From positions 1-13,812 of the forward strand of contig DYBL01000093.1 in NCBI GenBank assembly GCA_019418625.1: a stretch of 13,812 nt of DNA, written 5' to 3'. Below the pieces are notes generated by a model, which made no database searches, had not been told where the DNA came from, and worked only from the letters and a program-made list of their open reading frames with translations. Positions 1 to 6,270 of this stretch are shown piece after piece; the first letter of the stretch is position 1, and every line of letters begins with the position of its first letter. This DNA is from Clostridiales bacterium (GTDB lineage Bacteria; Bacillota; Clostridia; Oscillospirales; Oscillospiraceae). The translations under genes were made by a program, and so were the position numbers.

Positions 1-749
1 TAGTCGGTGTCGTCATAGTCCTGGAACTCCGCGTCCATCTCGGTGACCTTGCCGGTGTAGGCGTTCACCTCATACTCGTACTCCACGCCGTCCAGGACGA
101 ATTCCACCTCGTACTCCCCGTCGTCCAGGTCGTACTCCTTCTCCACAAACTGCAGATCGTCCCGGCCCAGCTGGGTGGAGAGGATGCTCTGAGCGGCGGA
201 GGCGTTGATGTACCCCTTGTCCCCGTAGGCGTCGTCGTAGTCGTCTTGGTCCAGGGTCACGGCCTGGGAGCCGATCTGGTCGGTCTCCACCACCAGCCGG
301 ACCGCCTCGGCCAGCTCATTGAGGAACTGGTCGCTGGGGTAGGCGGAGCCCCGCTCCAGCTTCAGGATGATGTTCTTCTCGTGGCCGCCCACGGTGGCGT
401 CGAAGTAGCCCAGGGCATTGATCTCATCCACCAGCTCTCCCACCACCTGGGTGCAGGGCCTGCCCTGGTAGCCGGTGTAGGAGGCCAGCAGGGTCTGGGC
501 CTCCTGATTGCGGCCGGTGAGGGCTACCACGTTGCCCGCGTCGTCATAGTCCATCTCGATCTCCGGGTTCACGCTCAGGAGGACGGTCCCCACGGCGCCG
601 CCGCTCTCTTCCAGAAGGGGGGCGCTGGTGCCGGGGGTCTCGGGGAGGTCCGCCGTGCCGGCGCTGGTCCCGCAGGCGGTCAGAGTGGTCAGGGCCAGGG
701 CGGTGGTCAGGGTCAGGGCAAGCAATTTGGTGTGGATGTTCTGTTTCAT
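1..749 (-). CDS. Lipoprotein with RsgI-like extracellular domain and PepSY domain (partial, C-terminus beyond window)
   Basis: The reading frame is open from the ATG at 749 to the window edge, giving at least 249 residues without the C-terminus. The start at 749 is preferred over an in-frame ATG at 758 because AAGGAG lies 9 nt before it and directly abuts the other. The N-terminus is a lipoprotein signal peptide with lipobox LTAC, the lipidated Cys being residue 26. Residues about 50-125 resemble the extracellular domain of RsgI anti-sigma factors, including LLSVNPEIEM with the Asn61-Pro62 pair that matches the RsgI autocleavage site. From about residue 185 the sequence fits a PepSY domain (VEYEYEVNAYTGKV). 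There is no cytoplasmic sigma-binding part, so it is not itself an anti-sigma factor. It lies 172 bp downstream of rsgI on the same strand, behind two SigI-like promoter motifs, so it is probably a SigI target acting outside the membrane. Its precise function is unknown. Confidence 0.85.
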   Translation of the reverse strand, partial: MKQNIHTKLLALTLTTALALTTLTACGTSAGTADLPETPGTSAPLLEESGGAVGTVLLSVNPEIEMDYDDAGNVVALTGRNQEAQTLLASYTGYQGRPCTQVVGELVDEINALGYFDATVGGHEKNIILKLERGSAYPSDQFLNELAEAVRLVVETDQIGSQAVTLDQDDYDDAYGDKGYINASAAQSILSTQLGRDDLQFVEKEYDLDDGEYEVEFVLDGVEYEYEVNAYTGKVTEMDAEFQDYDDTD

Positions 750-801
750 GTCTTTCATCTCCTTAGAAAATGGTGTTTGGTTTTGTGTTCTGATTTTAGA
801 T

Positions 802-828
802 TACGGAGCCGTTGCTGAAAAACCGGGG
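802..828 (-). promoter_or_regulatory. Putative SigI-type promoter, proximal copy before the RsgI/PepSY lipoprotein gene
   Basis: Read on the minus strand, ACCCCGGTTTTT (CCCC at 828-825) is followed after exactly 19 nt by CGTA (805-802, context CTCCGTAATC). The same CCCC-N19-CGTA arrangement occurs upstream of sigI and again at 899-873. C-rich -35 and CG-containing -10 elements are typical of SigI promoters in Bacillus and Clostridium. A start site some 45 nt before the lipoprotein ATG would fit. Confidence 0.55.
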
Positions 829-872
829 TCTGGGAAAAACTTTTTTCTCTTCTTCGGCTGACACAGGGAGGA

Positions 873-899
873 TACGGCGGTCGGTTTTCAAAACCGGGG
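873..899 (-). promoter_or_regulatory. Putative SigI-type promoter, distal copy between rsgI and the lipoprotein gene
   Basis: On the minus strand, GCCCCGGTTTT (CCCC at 899-896) is followed after 19 nt by CGTA (876-873) in the context CCGTATCC, identical to the -10 region upstream of sigI. It lies 71 bp upstream of the proximal copy and shares CCCCGGTTTT with it. The spacer contains a perfect inverted repeat, so this copy may be additionally regulated or may not be an active promoter. Confidence 0.45.
882..896. repeat. Perfect 7-bp inverted repeat inside the distal SigI-like promoter
   Basis: CGGTTTT and AAAACCG flank a single central base. The palindrome starts at the -35-like CCCC and fills most of the spacer of the putative promoter at 873-899. 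It could be an operator. As an rsgI terminator it would be weak, since no T-run follows it on either strand. Confidence 0.4.
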
Positions 900-921
900 C
901 CGCGGCGGAAATTTTTCTGCT

Positions 922-1180
922 TTAATCGTCGTCATCCCGATTTCCGTCATCGTCATCATCATCCCGGTCGTCCTCATCGTCTTCCCAGCGATCATCGCCG
1001 TCGTCCTCCCAGCGGTCATCGTCGGTATCCCGGTCATCGTCCCGATCCTCATAGTCGGTGTCACCGTCTATATAAGGGCCGTCGTTGGAAGACTCATAGT
1101 CGGTGACGCCGTCGCTGTAAGGGCCGTAATCGGTATCCTGGTAGCCGGTCACTCCGCCGTTGCCGGGGCGGTCGTCCGTG
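922..1180 (-). repeat. Repetitive acidic-tail coding region of rsgI
   Basis: This stretch encodes an Asp-rich tail with visible internal repeats. Two units of about 34 nt starting with CATAGTCGGTG on the plus strand lie 45 nt apart (from 1050 and from 1095) and encode a 15-residue period around GPY-x-DG-x-TDYE. A second short repeat, near 985-1020, encodes DDRWEDD twice. The remainder is GAC/GAT runs. Such tracts often change length by slippage. Confidence 0.7.
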
Positions 1181-1851
1181 TCATCCGGGACAACGGGCGG
1201 ATCGGTCTGCTCCGGGGGCGGTTCTGGGGTAGGCTCCGGTTCGGGGGGCGTCACCGGGATGACTACCTCAGTGACCGGCGGCTTCTCGTCAGTGGGGCCG
1301 ATCTGGATCACGATGGTCTCCCCGTACCGCTCCTCCAGATCCTCCCGGGCCGCCTGTTCCTCCCGGGCCTGCCAGTCGGCGTCGGCGCTGGTAACTGTGA
1401 TGGACACCGTCTCCCCGCCGGAGAGGTAGCCCATATCGATGGCTCGCTCCACCAGCTCCTCCGTCACGTCCTCCCGGTCCTTGCCCCCATAGTCGTAGCC
1501 CTCGATCAGGACCCGACCGTCCGCGTTGAGCCCCTCCAGCTCCAACACCCGGTCGGTGCGGCTGAGGGTGAGCTCCACATCCGGGTTGATCTGGATGCGC
1601 AGGGCGCCGTAGGGAACGAAGTTGGGCTGGTAATAAGCAAAGAACACGATGCACAGGCAGGCGGCCAGGCCGGCAACGCCGGACAGGGGCTTCCACAGGG
1701 CGGGGCGTTTTTCCTTGGGACGCCGCAGCTCCACGATGTCCCGCACCGTGTCCCCCACCTGATAGCGCAGGTTGGCGGCCTTCAAAAAGCGGCCCTCCTC
1801 GTCCAGCACCACCGCGTAGGCCGGATGCACCTCCATGACCAGATAGCTCAC
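922..1851 (-). CDS. rsgI: Anti-sigma-I factor RsgI
   Basis: A 309-residue single-pass membrane protein that should hold SigI inactive at the membrane until an envelope signal arrives. Residues 1-50 form the cytoplasmic RsgI N-terminal, SigI-binding domain (MSYLVMEVHPAYAVVLDEEG). Residues about 54-74 are the membrane segment. The extracellular domain starts with LRIQINPDVELTL, where Asn89-Pro90 matches the conserved self-cleavage site of RsgI proteins. Residues about 195-225 are a Pro/Glu linker. The last 85 or so residues are extremely Asp-rich and repetitive, whereas well-studied RsgI proteins often end in carbohydrate-binding or enzyme modules. The start is GTG, overlapping the sigI stop by 4 nt (GTGA), which implies translational coupling. 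An in-frame ATG at 1836 would cut into the conserved N-terminus, so GTG is preferred. Family assignment is firm; the sensed signal is unknown. Confidence 0.93.
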   Translation of the reverse strand: MSYLVMEVHPAYAVVLDEEGRFLKAANLRYQVGDTVRDIVELRRPKEKRPALWKPLSGVAGLAACLCIVFFAYYQPNFVPYGALRIQINPDVELTLSRTDRVLELEGLNADGRVLIEGYDYGGKDREDVTEELVERAIDMGYLSGGETVSITVTSADADWQAREEQAAREDLEERYGETIVIQIGPTDEKPPVTEVVIPVTPPEPEPTPEPPPEQTDPPVVPDDTDDRPGNGGVTGYQDTDYGPYSDGVTDYESSNDGPYIDGDTDYEDRDDDRDTDDDRWEDDGDDRWEDDEDDRDDDDDDGNRDDDD

Positions 1852-2594
1852 GCCTCGTCGCCCCCTTTCTTAGGGCCTACCTGGCACAGGTGGCCCCGGA
1901 TGATCTCATAGCCGTTGGTGAAGGCCAGCAGGATGGCCACCAAGTACTTCCGGTGCCGCTCCATGGTCTTCTTGTCGGTGCCGGAGCCGGCGGACAGCTC
2001 GTTCATGGGCAGCTTGCCCGTGTCCTCCACCCGTTTCAGCAGCTCCGGCTGGGTCCGGGCGAAGTCCAGCACCCGGCGGCAGGCGGCGAAGGTCCGCTCC
2101 TGCCGGGGGCAGTTGTCCGCCACATCGGAGAAGGTCAGGCCGAACTGGGCCAGCTTCTCGGAAAACTCCTGGATCTCCCGCCGGCTGGCGGTGCGCACCG
2201 CATAGTCCCCGGCGTGGTCCACGGTGTCGGGGATGGTGTCCAGCAGCTGGCCGCCGTCCTCCTCCCCGCCCAGGGGGGTGTGGAGGGAGATCACGTTGCC
2301 GTGGCGCTTCTCCGTCCGGTAGTGGTCGATGAGCCGGTTTTTAATAGCACGGGCGGCGTAGGGCAGAAAAGCGCCCCGGCTCTTCTCATAGGCCAGCACC
2401 GCCTCATAGAAGGCCAGCATGGCGATGCTCAGTTCGTCCTCATGGCCGTTTTCCGGGGCGGTATGAAGAAACTTCACCGTCTCCGAGCGGATAAAGCCCA
2501 TGTACTGACGGATGAGGGCGTCCGCCGCCTCCGAGTCCGTCTTGGCCGATTGTACCTGGGAAACGATGTCGTGCTCTGTGCGCACCATTGCCAT
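1848..2594 (-). CDS. sigI: RNA polymerase sigma factor SigI
   Basis: A 248-residue alternative sigma factor of the SigI family, which in Bacillus responds to heat or envelope stress and in cellulolytic clostridia to polysaccharides. Residues about 22-95 are sigma region 2 (DELSIAMLAFYEAVLAYE, then AARAIKNRLIDHYR). Residues about 140-235 form the SigI-specific C-terminal DNA-binding region, with LPMNELS and the helix TDKKTMERHRKYLVAILLAF. The frame stays open upstream to 2834, but that extension is not sigma-like. The ATG at 2594 has GGAGGGGG about 8 nt upstream, and the ATG two codons later (2588) has GGAGGG 6 nt upstream, so either may be used. The gene is the first of a sigI-rsgI pair with overlapping stop and start codons. 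A SigI-like promoter motif just upstream suggests autoregulation. Confidence 0.93.
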   Translation of the reverse strand: MAMVRTEHDIVSQVQSAKTDSEAADALIRQYMGFIRSETVKFLHTAPENGHEDELSIAMLAFYEAVLAYEKSRGAFLPYAARAIKNRLIDHYRTEKRHGNVISLHTPLGGEEDGGQLLDTIPDTVDHAGDYAVRTASRREIQEFSEKLAQFGLTFSDVADNCPRQERTFAACRRVLDFARTQPELLKRVEDTGKLPMNELSAGSGTDKKTMERHRKYLVAILLAFTNGYEIIRGHLCQVGPKKGGDEA

Positions 2595-2620
2595 CCCTCC
2601 ATCCCCCTCCGGCAGAAGGA

Positions 2621-2647
2621 TACGGACACGCCGCCGGATTTTCGGGG
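2621..2647 (-). promoter_or_regulatory. Putative autoregulatory SigI promoter upstream of sigI
   Basis: On the minus strand, GACCCCGAAAA (CCCC at 2647-2644) is followed by CGTA at 2624-2621 (context CCGTATCC) after 19 nt, matching the two copies upstream of the lipoprotein gene. It ends about 27-33 nt before the sigI start, leaving a short leader. SigI operons are commonly autoregulated. Confidence 0.55.
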
Positions 2648-2726
2648 TCACAGCAGAAATTTTCAAAGGGTAGAAAACACTATTGTAAAGTTTAGCGGCT
2701 GCGAAACGGAGGCGCGACCGTCTGGA

Positions 2727-2743
2727 TGTCAAATCTTTGTCAA
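2727..2743. promoter_or_regulatory. Tandem 11-bp-phased TGTCAA direct repeat, operator candidate
   Basis: TGTCAA-N5-TGTCAA on the plus strand (TTGACA-N5-TTGACA on the minus strand) lies in the divergent region between sigI and the PepSY lipoprotein gene. Two half-sites with an 11-bp period are the layout used by OmpR-family response regulators such as WalR and PhoP, although the base C at position 4 departs from the WalR consensus. Neither TTGACA has a plausible -10 box at 16-18 nt, so they are probably not simply -35 elements. Confidence 0.35.
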
Positions 2744-2791
2744 ATGTAGGTAAAGAAACGGATGGGGCGGTTTTGTGTTCCCTTGGATGGG

Positions 2792-2820
2792 TTGCGCGCC
2801 AGGGTTCTTCGTGGTAGGAT
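2792..2820 (+). promoter_or_regulatory. Putative sigma-A promoter of the PepSY lipoprotein gene
   Basis: TTGCGC (2792-2797) and TAGGAT (2815-2820) are separated by exactly 17 nt. They place a start site near 2827, about 25 nt before the lipoprotein ATG. Confidence 0.45.
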
Positions 2821-2851
2821 GGAGGCACGCACACAGAAAGGAGCGCGCGGG

Positions 2852-3499
2852 ATGAAACAGATCTTTTCTTTCGGTTTGACAGCGGCGCTTTTGCTGGCCT
2901 GCCTGACCGGCTGCGGCGGACAGGCGGGCGGCGCCGCGCCCGGCGGGACGGCCCCCTCCGGCGGCCAGACTCCCCCGGCGTCCTCCGTTCCGGAAACGCC
3001 CGCCGGCCAGGGGCAGACGCCGCCTGTGTCCCCCGCCCCGGAGAGGGGAGTCGCCGCCGGGGAGATCAGCCGGGAGGAGGCCCTGGCCATCGCCCTGGAC
3101 AATGCGGACGTGCCGGAGGGCGACGCCTACAACATCAAAAACGAGACCGACAGCGACAATGGCATCCCCATCTATGACATCGAGTTCGAGACCGACTACG
3201 GCGACTACGACTTTGAGGTGGCCATGGCCGACGGTCGCATCGTTGGTGCGGACTACGAGGTGGACGAGGAGTGGCTGGACGCTCTGGACGGCAGCCCTGT
3301 CACAGCGGAGGAGGCCACTTCCATCGTGGCCGGCAAGGTTTCCGGCGCCAGTGCGGCGGACGTATCTGTCTGGGAAGAGTCCGGCGACGGCCGGGGACGT
3401 TACGAAGGGGAGCTGTTCCTGGACGGCATGAAGTACGAGTTTGAACTGGACCCCCGGACGGGGCGGATCTTCGACTGGACCGCCGATCTGAGGGACTGA
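2852..3499 (+). CDS. PepSY-domain lipoprotein
   Basis: A 215-residue secreted lipoprotein. The start at 2852 has AAAGGAG 8 nt upstream and begins a classic signal peptide with lipobox LTGC (lipidated Cys21); the open frame extends further upstream but would bury this signal. Residues about 22-68 are a low-complexity Gly/Pro/Ala/Thr/Gln linker, as expected for a tether through the cell wall. Two PepSY-like repeats follow: about 70-133 (SREEALAIALDNADV, then IYDIEFETDYGDYDFEV) and about 145-213 (TAEEATSIVAG, then KYEFELDPRTGRIFDWT). PepSY domains are extracytoplasmic and often inhibit or modulate peptidases or other envelope proteins. It diverges from sigI and shares architecture with the lipoprotein downstream of rsgI, but lacks the RsgI-like domain. 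The binding partner is unknown. Confidence 0.88.
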   Translation: MKQIFSFGLTAALLLACLTGCGGQAGGAAPGGTAPSGGQTPPASSVPETPAGQGQTPPVSPAPERGVAAGEISREEALAIALDNADVPEGDAYNIKNETDSDNGIPIYDIEFETDYGDYDFEVAMADGRIVGADYEVDEEWLDALDGSPVTAEEATSIVAGKVSGASAADVSVWEESGDGRGRYEGELFLDGMKYEFELDPRTGRIFDWTADLRD

Positions 3500-3509
3500 C
3501 CGGCACAGA

Positions 3510-3558
3510 AAAGCAGCGGGGAGAAGGCACATCTGCCTACTCCCCGCTGCTTTATTTT
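3510..3558. terminator. Bidirectional rho-independent terminator between convergent genes
   Basis: A perfect 14-bp stem (3510-3523 with 3540-3553) has the core GCAGCGGGGAG/CTCCCCGCTGC and T-rich sequence on its 3' side (TTTATTTT). The opposite strand also ends in TTTTCTG after the hairpin. The 16-nt loop holds a nested 5-bp stem (AGGCA/TGCCT). It lies 10 nt after the lipoprotein stop and just beyond the stop of the minus-strand gene at 3567, so it can serve both. Confidence 0.85.
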
Positions 3559-3566
3559 GCTGATGT

Positions 3567-3800
3567 TTAGAATGGCTCCTTGGGCGAGAGTCCCAGTTTG
3601 GCCTCCAGTTCCCGCGTTTTGGTCTCCATCTCGTACAGCGCCATGGAGGGCGTTTTTTCCTGCCTGGTCACCATCTTGACCAGGAGCTCGCTCAGGATGG
3701 ACGCATTCGTCCGCTCCAGCAGCTCCATCGCCCGCTCCAACGTTTGCCCGGAGAATCCGACCTTTTCCAGCTTCCGGCGTTCCTTATCCAAACGCTTCAT
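3567..3800 (-). CDS. Small hypothetical protein, helical and charged
   Basis: Encodes 77 residues from the ATG at 3800, or 80 from an in-frame GTG at 3809. I prefer the ATG because the only Shine-Dalgarno-like stretch, GGGG at 3814-3811, lies 10 nt before it. I do not recognise the family. The protein is rich in Lys, Arg, Glu and Leu, is predicted helical, and ends in a probable amphipathic or coiled-coil segment (TKTRELEAKLGLS). It has no signal peptide or membrane segment, so it should be cytoplasmic. It starts 25 nt after the SLH protein stop, with a hairpin in between, and ends at the bidirectional terminator, so it is probably the second gene of a two-gene transcript. The frame is supported mainly by position and by its clean fit between its neighbours. 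Confidence 0.6.
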   Translation of the reverse strand: MKRLDKERRKLEKVGFSGQTLERAMELLERTNASILSELLVKMVTRQEKTPSMALYEMETKTRELEAKLGLSPKEPF

Positions 3801-3811
3801 GGTCTTCACAC

Positions 3812-3842
3812 CCCAATTCGCCTGGTTATTTGGTGAATTGGG
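3812..3842 (-). promoter_or_regulatory. Intercistronic hairpin spanning the SLH gene stop codon
   Basis: Perfect 8-bp arms CCCAATTC (3812-3819) and GAATTGGG (3835-3842) enclose 15 nt that contain the TAA stop of the SLH protein gene (3826-3828). In the minus-strand mRNA the 3' arm borders and partly includes the GGGG that is the best ribosome-binding candidate of the downstream gene. Ribosomes finishing the upstream gene could open it. No T-run follows, so it is not a terminator. Confidence 0.45.
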
Positions 3843-6099
3843 ACAGGGCCAGCAGCGCCTGGGCAGTCTGCACCCGAGTGGCTGCCTGGCCGGGGGCCAG
3901 CGTGTCCAAGGAGGTCGCGGTGAGCACGCCGGCCTCCACCGCCCAGGTCATGGCCTCCGCAGCGTAGCCGGCGATCTGGTCATAGTCGGCGAACTCCCGG
4001 ACGGCCATGCCGCCCTGGGCGGTGTCATAGCCCTCATGCCGGGCGTAGCGGTAGAGCATGACCGCCAGCTGCTCCCGGGTGATGGGATCGTCCGGGCCGA
4101 ACAGGCCGCCGCCGTAGCCGCCGGCGATCCCCTCGGAGGCGGCCCAGCGGACGGCCTCGCTATAGGAGGCCGCCGGGTCCACATCGGAGAAGTCCATCAG
4201 ATAATTCACCACCGGGCGGCCCTCCAGCGCCCACAGGGCCGTGACCGCCTCGCCCCGGGTCAGCGTCCCATTGGGCTCAAAGCGGTCCGCGCTGACGCCG
4301 GCCATCAGGCCGTTCTCACAGACATAGCGCACCGCCTGGGCATCCCGGGCCTCCACATCGGTGAAGGGCAGGACGGACAGGGGCTCGCCGCCCACCTGAT
4401 AGACAGCCACCGTGCCGGATACCTCACAGGCTGCCAGCAGCAGGGCCTCTCCGGTGGGGCTGACGGCATCACTCAGGAACAGCAGACCCTCGGGGGCCAC
4501 ATCGCCGCCGGTGACCCACTTGTCCAGCTCCCCGTCCTCGTATTCCTCGGAGCCCTCCACCACGGAGGCAAAGTCCCGGGTGTTGATGTAGTTGACATAC
4601 TGAGCGGAGGCGGGCTCGGTCACGTCATAGACCATGACGCCGCCGGTGCGCTCCAGGGCCACAAAGGCATAGGTACGGCCGTCCACCGTGCCCACGGTGA
4701 CGCTCTCCGCCTCCGGCCCTTTCTTGCCGGAGCGGTCGTCCACCACGGCGTTGTCGTTGGAGCAGTTGTAGTAGTCGGGCAGGTACTGGGCGGTGAGGGC
4801 CTCGAAGTCATCTCCGCTGGTGAACACCTCCGTGAGGCCGTTCTCCCCCGCCTCGTAGATGGTAAAGGTGCGGCCGCCGAAGAGGTAGTCCTTGCCGCTG
4901 TCCAAGCCGTCAAAGTCCTCCACCTTGAAGAAGACCACCTTGCCCTCCAGGCCGGAGTTCTCCCCGGTGATGGCTCCAGTGGGGGAGGTCACGCCCTCCT
5001 CGCCGAAGTCCTGCTCGTCCTCGCTGAGGTAGAAGGTGCCCAGATCCTCGTCGCCCCACTCTCGGGCGTCGCCCTCGTTGGCGGTGACCAGATAGGTTTT
5101 GCCGTCCACCTGGAAGGCGGCGATGCCGTCGGGCATCCGGATGCCCATGAGGCTGCCGTAGGTCCTGGGCGCATAGGCGTCATCCTTCTTGTCGATATCA
5201 ATGGGGGTGACGCTGTAGTCCTCAAAACCTGCGGAGTAGATCCCGTCAAAGGTACGGGAGGCCAGATCCAGCACGGCGATGGCATTGTTCTCCTGCAGGG
5301 TGACATAGGCCTTGCCGCCGGATACGGCGATATACTCCGGCTCCAGGTCCGTGGAGGGATCGACTCCCTTCTTCAGCACGATCCCGGCTGAGGCCAGCTC
5401 GTCACGGCGGGCGTCGAAAGCGTCAAAGCCCACCACCTCGCTGGTGAGGGTTGACACATCTGCCACAGTGACCGAGCCCCTGGGGTCAACGATTCCGACC
5501 CCATAGCCCTCCCGGGGCTCCCCCTCGTCGGCGGTGAGGACGGTGTCGTTGTCGGCAAAGGTCACCATGTCCGGCTGCACACCGGTTTCCACCAGTCCCC
5601 TCAGGGTCAAGGAGCCGTCGGCATTGCAGGCGAACAGGGCTACCCGGCCGGCGTCATGATATCCCTCCGCCTGGAGGGCGGCGGCCAGGATGGTGTTGTC
5701 CGGAGAGATGGCCACGGAGGTCATGTCCCCATAGCGGAATGAGCTGTCCGCCGCCTCCACCAGGGCCTTCACGTCGATGTCCGTGCCGCTGAGCCGGGCG
5801 ACGGAGATCCCGGCGGTGAGATCCCCCAGGGGGATTGCCGCCAGCAGGCCGCTCTGGCCGTTGATGGCGTAAGCATAGCCATTGCTCTGGCTGTAGGCCA
5901 CGATCTCCATGACGCCGCCGTCCACGTTGTACTGGCCGGAGGCGTACCGGGCAATCAGGTTCAGATTCAGGGGGGAATTGCCGTTTTCATACCCAGCGGT
6001 CGAGTTGATGCCCGCTGCCGCCGCTGGCACCACAGTGCCCAGCTGAAGCGCCAGGGCGAGGGCCATGGCAATGGCTGCCGGCCGTCTTGCTTTTCTCAT
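3826..6099 (-). CDS. SLH-anchored choice-of-anchor I family surface protein
   Basis: A 757-residue exported protein. The start at 6099 has AGGAGG 7 nt upstream and opens a typical Sec signal peptide (MRKARRPAAIAMALALALQL), probably cleaved after the Ala run near residue 29; the longer upstream frame lacks any signal. Residues about 35-560 match the choice-of-anchor I family, a predicted beta-propeller-like repeat protein related to alkaline-phosphatase-associated surface proteins, with hallmark strings LTADEGEPREGYG, LEPEYIAVSGGKAYVTLQEN and YLVTANEGDAREWGDED. From about residue 575 three SLH modules follow (LPFTDVEARDAQAVRYV; MDFSDVDPAASYSEAVRWA; REFADYDQIAGYAAEAMTWA); the third is the least canonical. 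SLH modules bind pyruvylated wall polysaccharide, so the protein should sit on the cell surface. Its ligand or activity is unknown. Confidence 0.92.
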   Translation of the reverse strand: MRKARRPAAIAMALALALQLGTVVPAAAAGINSTAGYENGNSPLNLNLIARYASGQYNVDGGVMEIVAYSQSNGYAYAINGQSGLLAAIPLGDLTAGISVARLSGTDIDVKALVEAADSSFRYGDMTSVAISPDNTILAAALQAEGYHDAGRVALFACNADGSLTLRGLVETGVQPDMVTFADNDTVLTADEGEPREGYGVGIVDPRGSVTVADVSTLTSEVVGFDAFDARRDELASAGIVLKKGVDPSTDLEPEYIAVSGGKAYVTLQENNAIAVLDLASRTFDGIYSAGFEDYSVTPIDIDKKDDAYAPRTYGSLMGIRMPDGIAAFQVDGKTYLVTANEGDAREWGDEDLGTFYLSEDEQDFGEEGVTSPTGAITGENSGLEGKVVFFKVEDFDGLDSGKDYLFGGRTFTIYEAGENGLTEVFTSGDDFEALTAQYLPDYYNCSNDNAVVDDRSGKKGPEAESVTVGTVDGRTYAFVALERTGGVMVYDVTEPASAQYVNYINTRDFASVVEGSEEYEDGELDKWVTGGDVAPEGLLFLSDAVSPTGEALLLAACEVSGTVAVYQVGGEPLSVLPFTDVEARDAQAVRYVCENGLMAGVSADRFEPNGTLTRGEAVTALWALEGRPVVNYLMDFSDVDPAASYSEAVRWAASEGIAGGYGGGLFGPDDPITREQLAVMLYRYARHEGYDTAQGGMAVREFADYDQIAGYAAEAMTWAVEAGVLTATSLDTLAPGQAATRVQTAQALLALSQFTK

Positions 6100-6159
6100 G
6101 CTGTTTCCTCCTGCGATTTTGTTTTGGAAAGGGAGCGGTACGTTCTCCCTATTTGATTT

Positions 6160-6188
6160 AGTATAATCCCACGACTGTAAAATCCGAA
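6160..6188 (-). promoter_or_regulatory. Putative promoter of the SLH protein gene
   Basis: On the minus strand TATACT (6165-6160) is a good -10 box, with TTCGGA 17 nt upstream as a weak -35. A start near 6153 would give a leader of about 54 nt, which contains a small stem (AGGGAG at 6150-6145 with CTCCCT at 6135-6130) before the AGGAGG. Confidence 0.4.
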
Positions 6189-6270
6189 AGAGGGAATGTG
6201 TAAATTTCTTGTAGGCAGAGGAGGTCTGGAACGAAACCGGGTTCATAGCAAACGCGCTTCACATGGATTT

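Noticed and set aside
246..818. Plus-strand open frame of 190 codons
   Set aside because: Antisense to the lipoprotein gene at 1-749, whose signal peptide, lipobox and ribosome binding site are clear; the predicted product is low-complexity Gly/His.
882..896. CGGTTTT-AAAACCG palindrome as an rsgI terminator
   Set aside because: AT-rich stem core without a T-run on the minus strand; it fits better as part of the promoter or operator region.
1890..2753. Plus-strand open frame of 287 codons
   Set aside because: Opposite sigI; composition is that of a reverse-complement shadow and no family motif is visible.
2595..2834. N-terminal extension of sigI to an upstream ATG at 2834
   Set aside because: The extension is not sigma-like, covers the SigI-type promoter motif and the TTGACA repeats, and the internal start has good ribosome binding sites.
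3580..5391. A 603-codon open frame on the plus strand antisense to the SLH protein gene
   Set aside because: It lies opposite a well-supported gene; its product is a Gly/His/Val/Leu-rich composition typical of the reverse strand of GC-rich coding DNA, with no domain and no ribosome binding site.
6100..6246. N-terminal extension of the SLH protein to an ATG at 6246
   Set aside because: It would place 49 non-signal residues before a perfect Sec signal peptide and lies across the promoter; AGGAGG at 7 nt supports the start at 6099.
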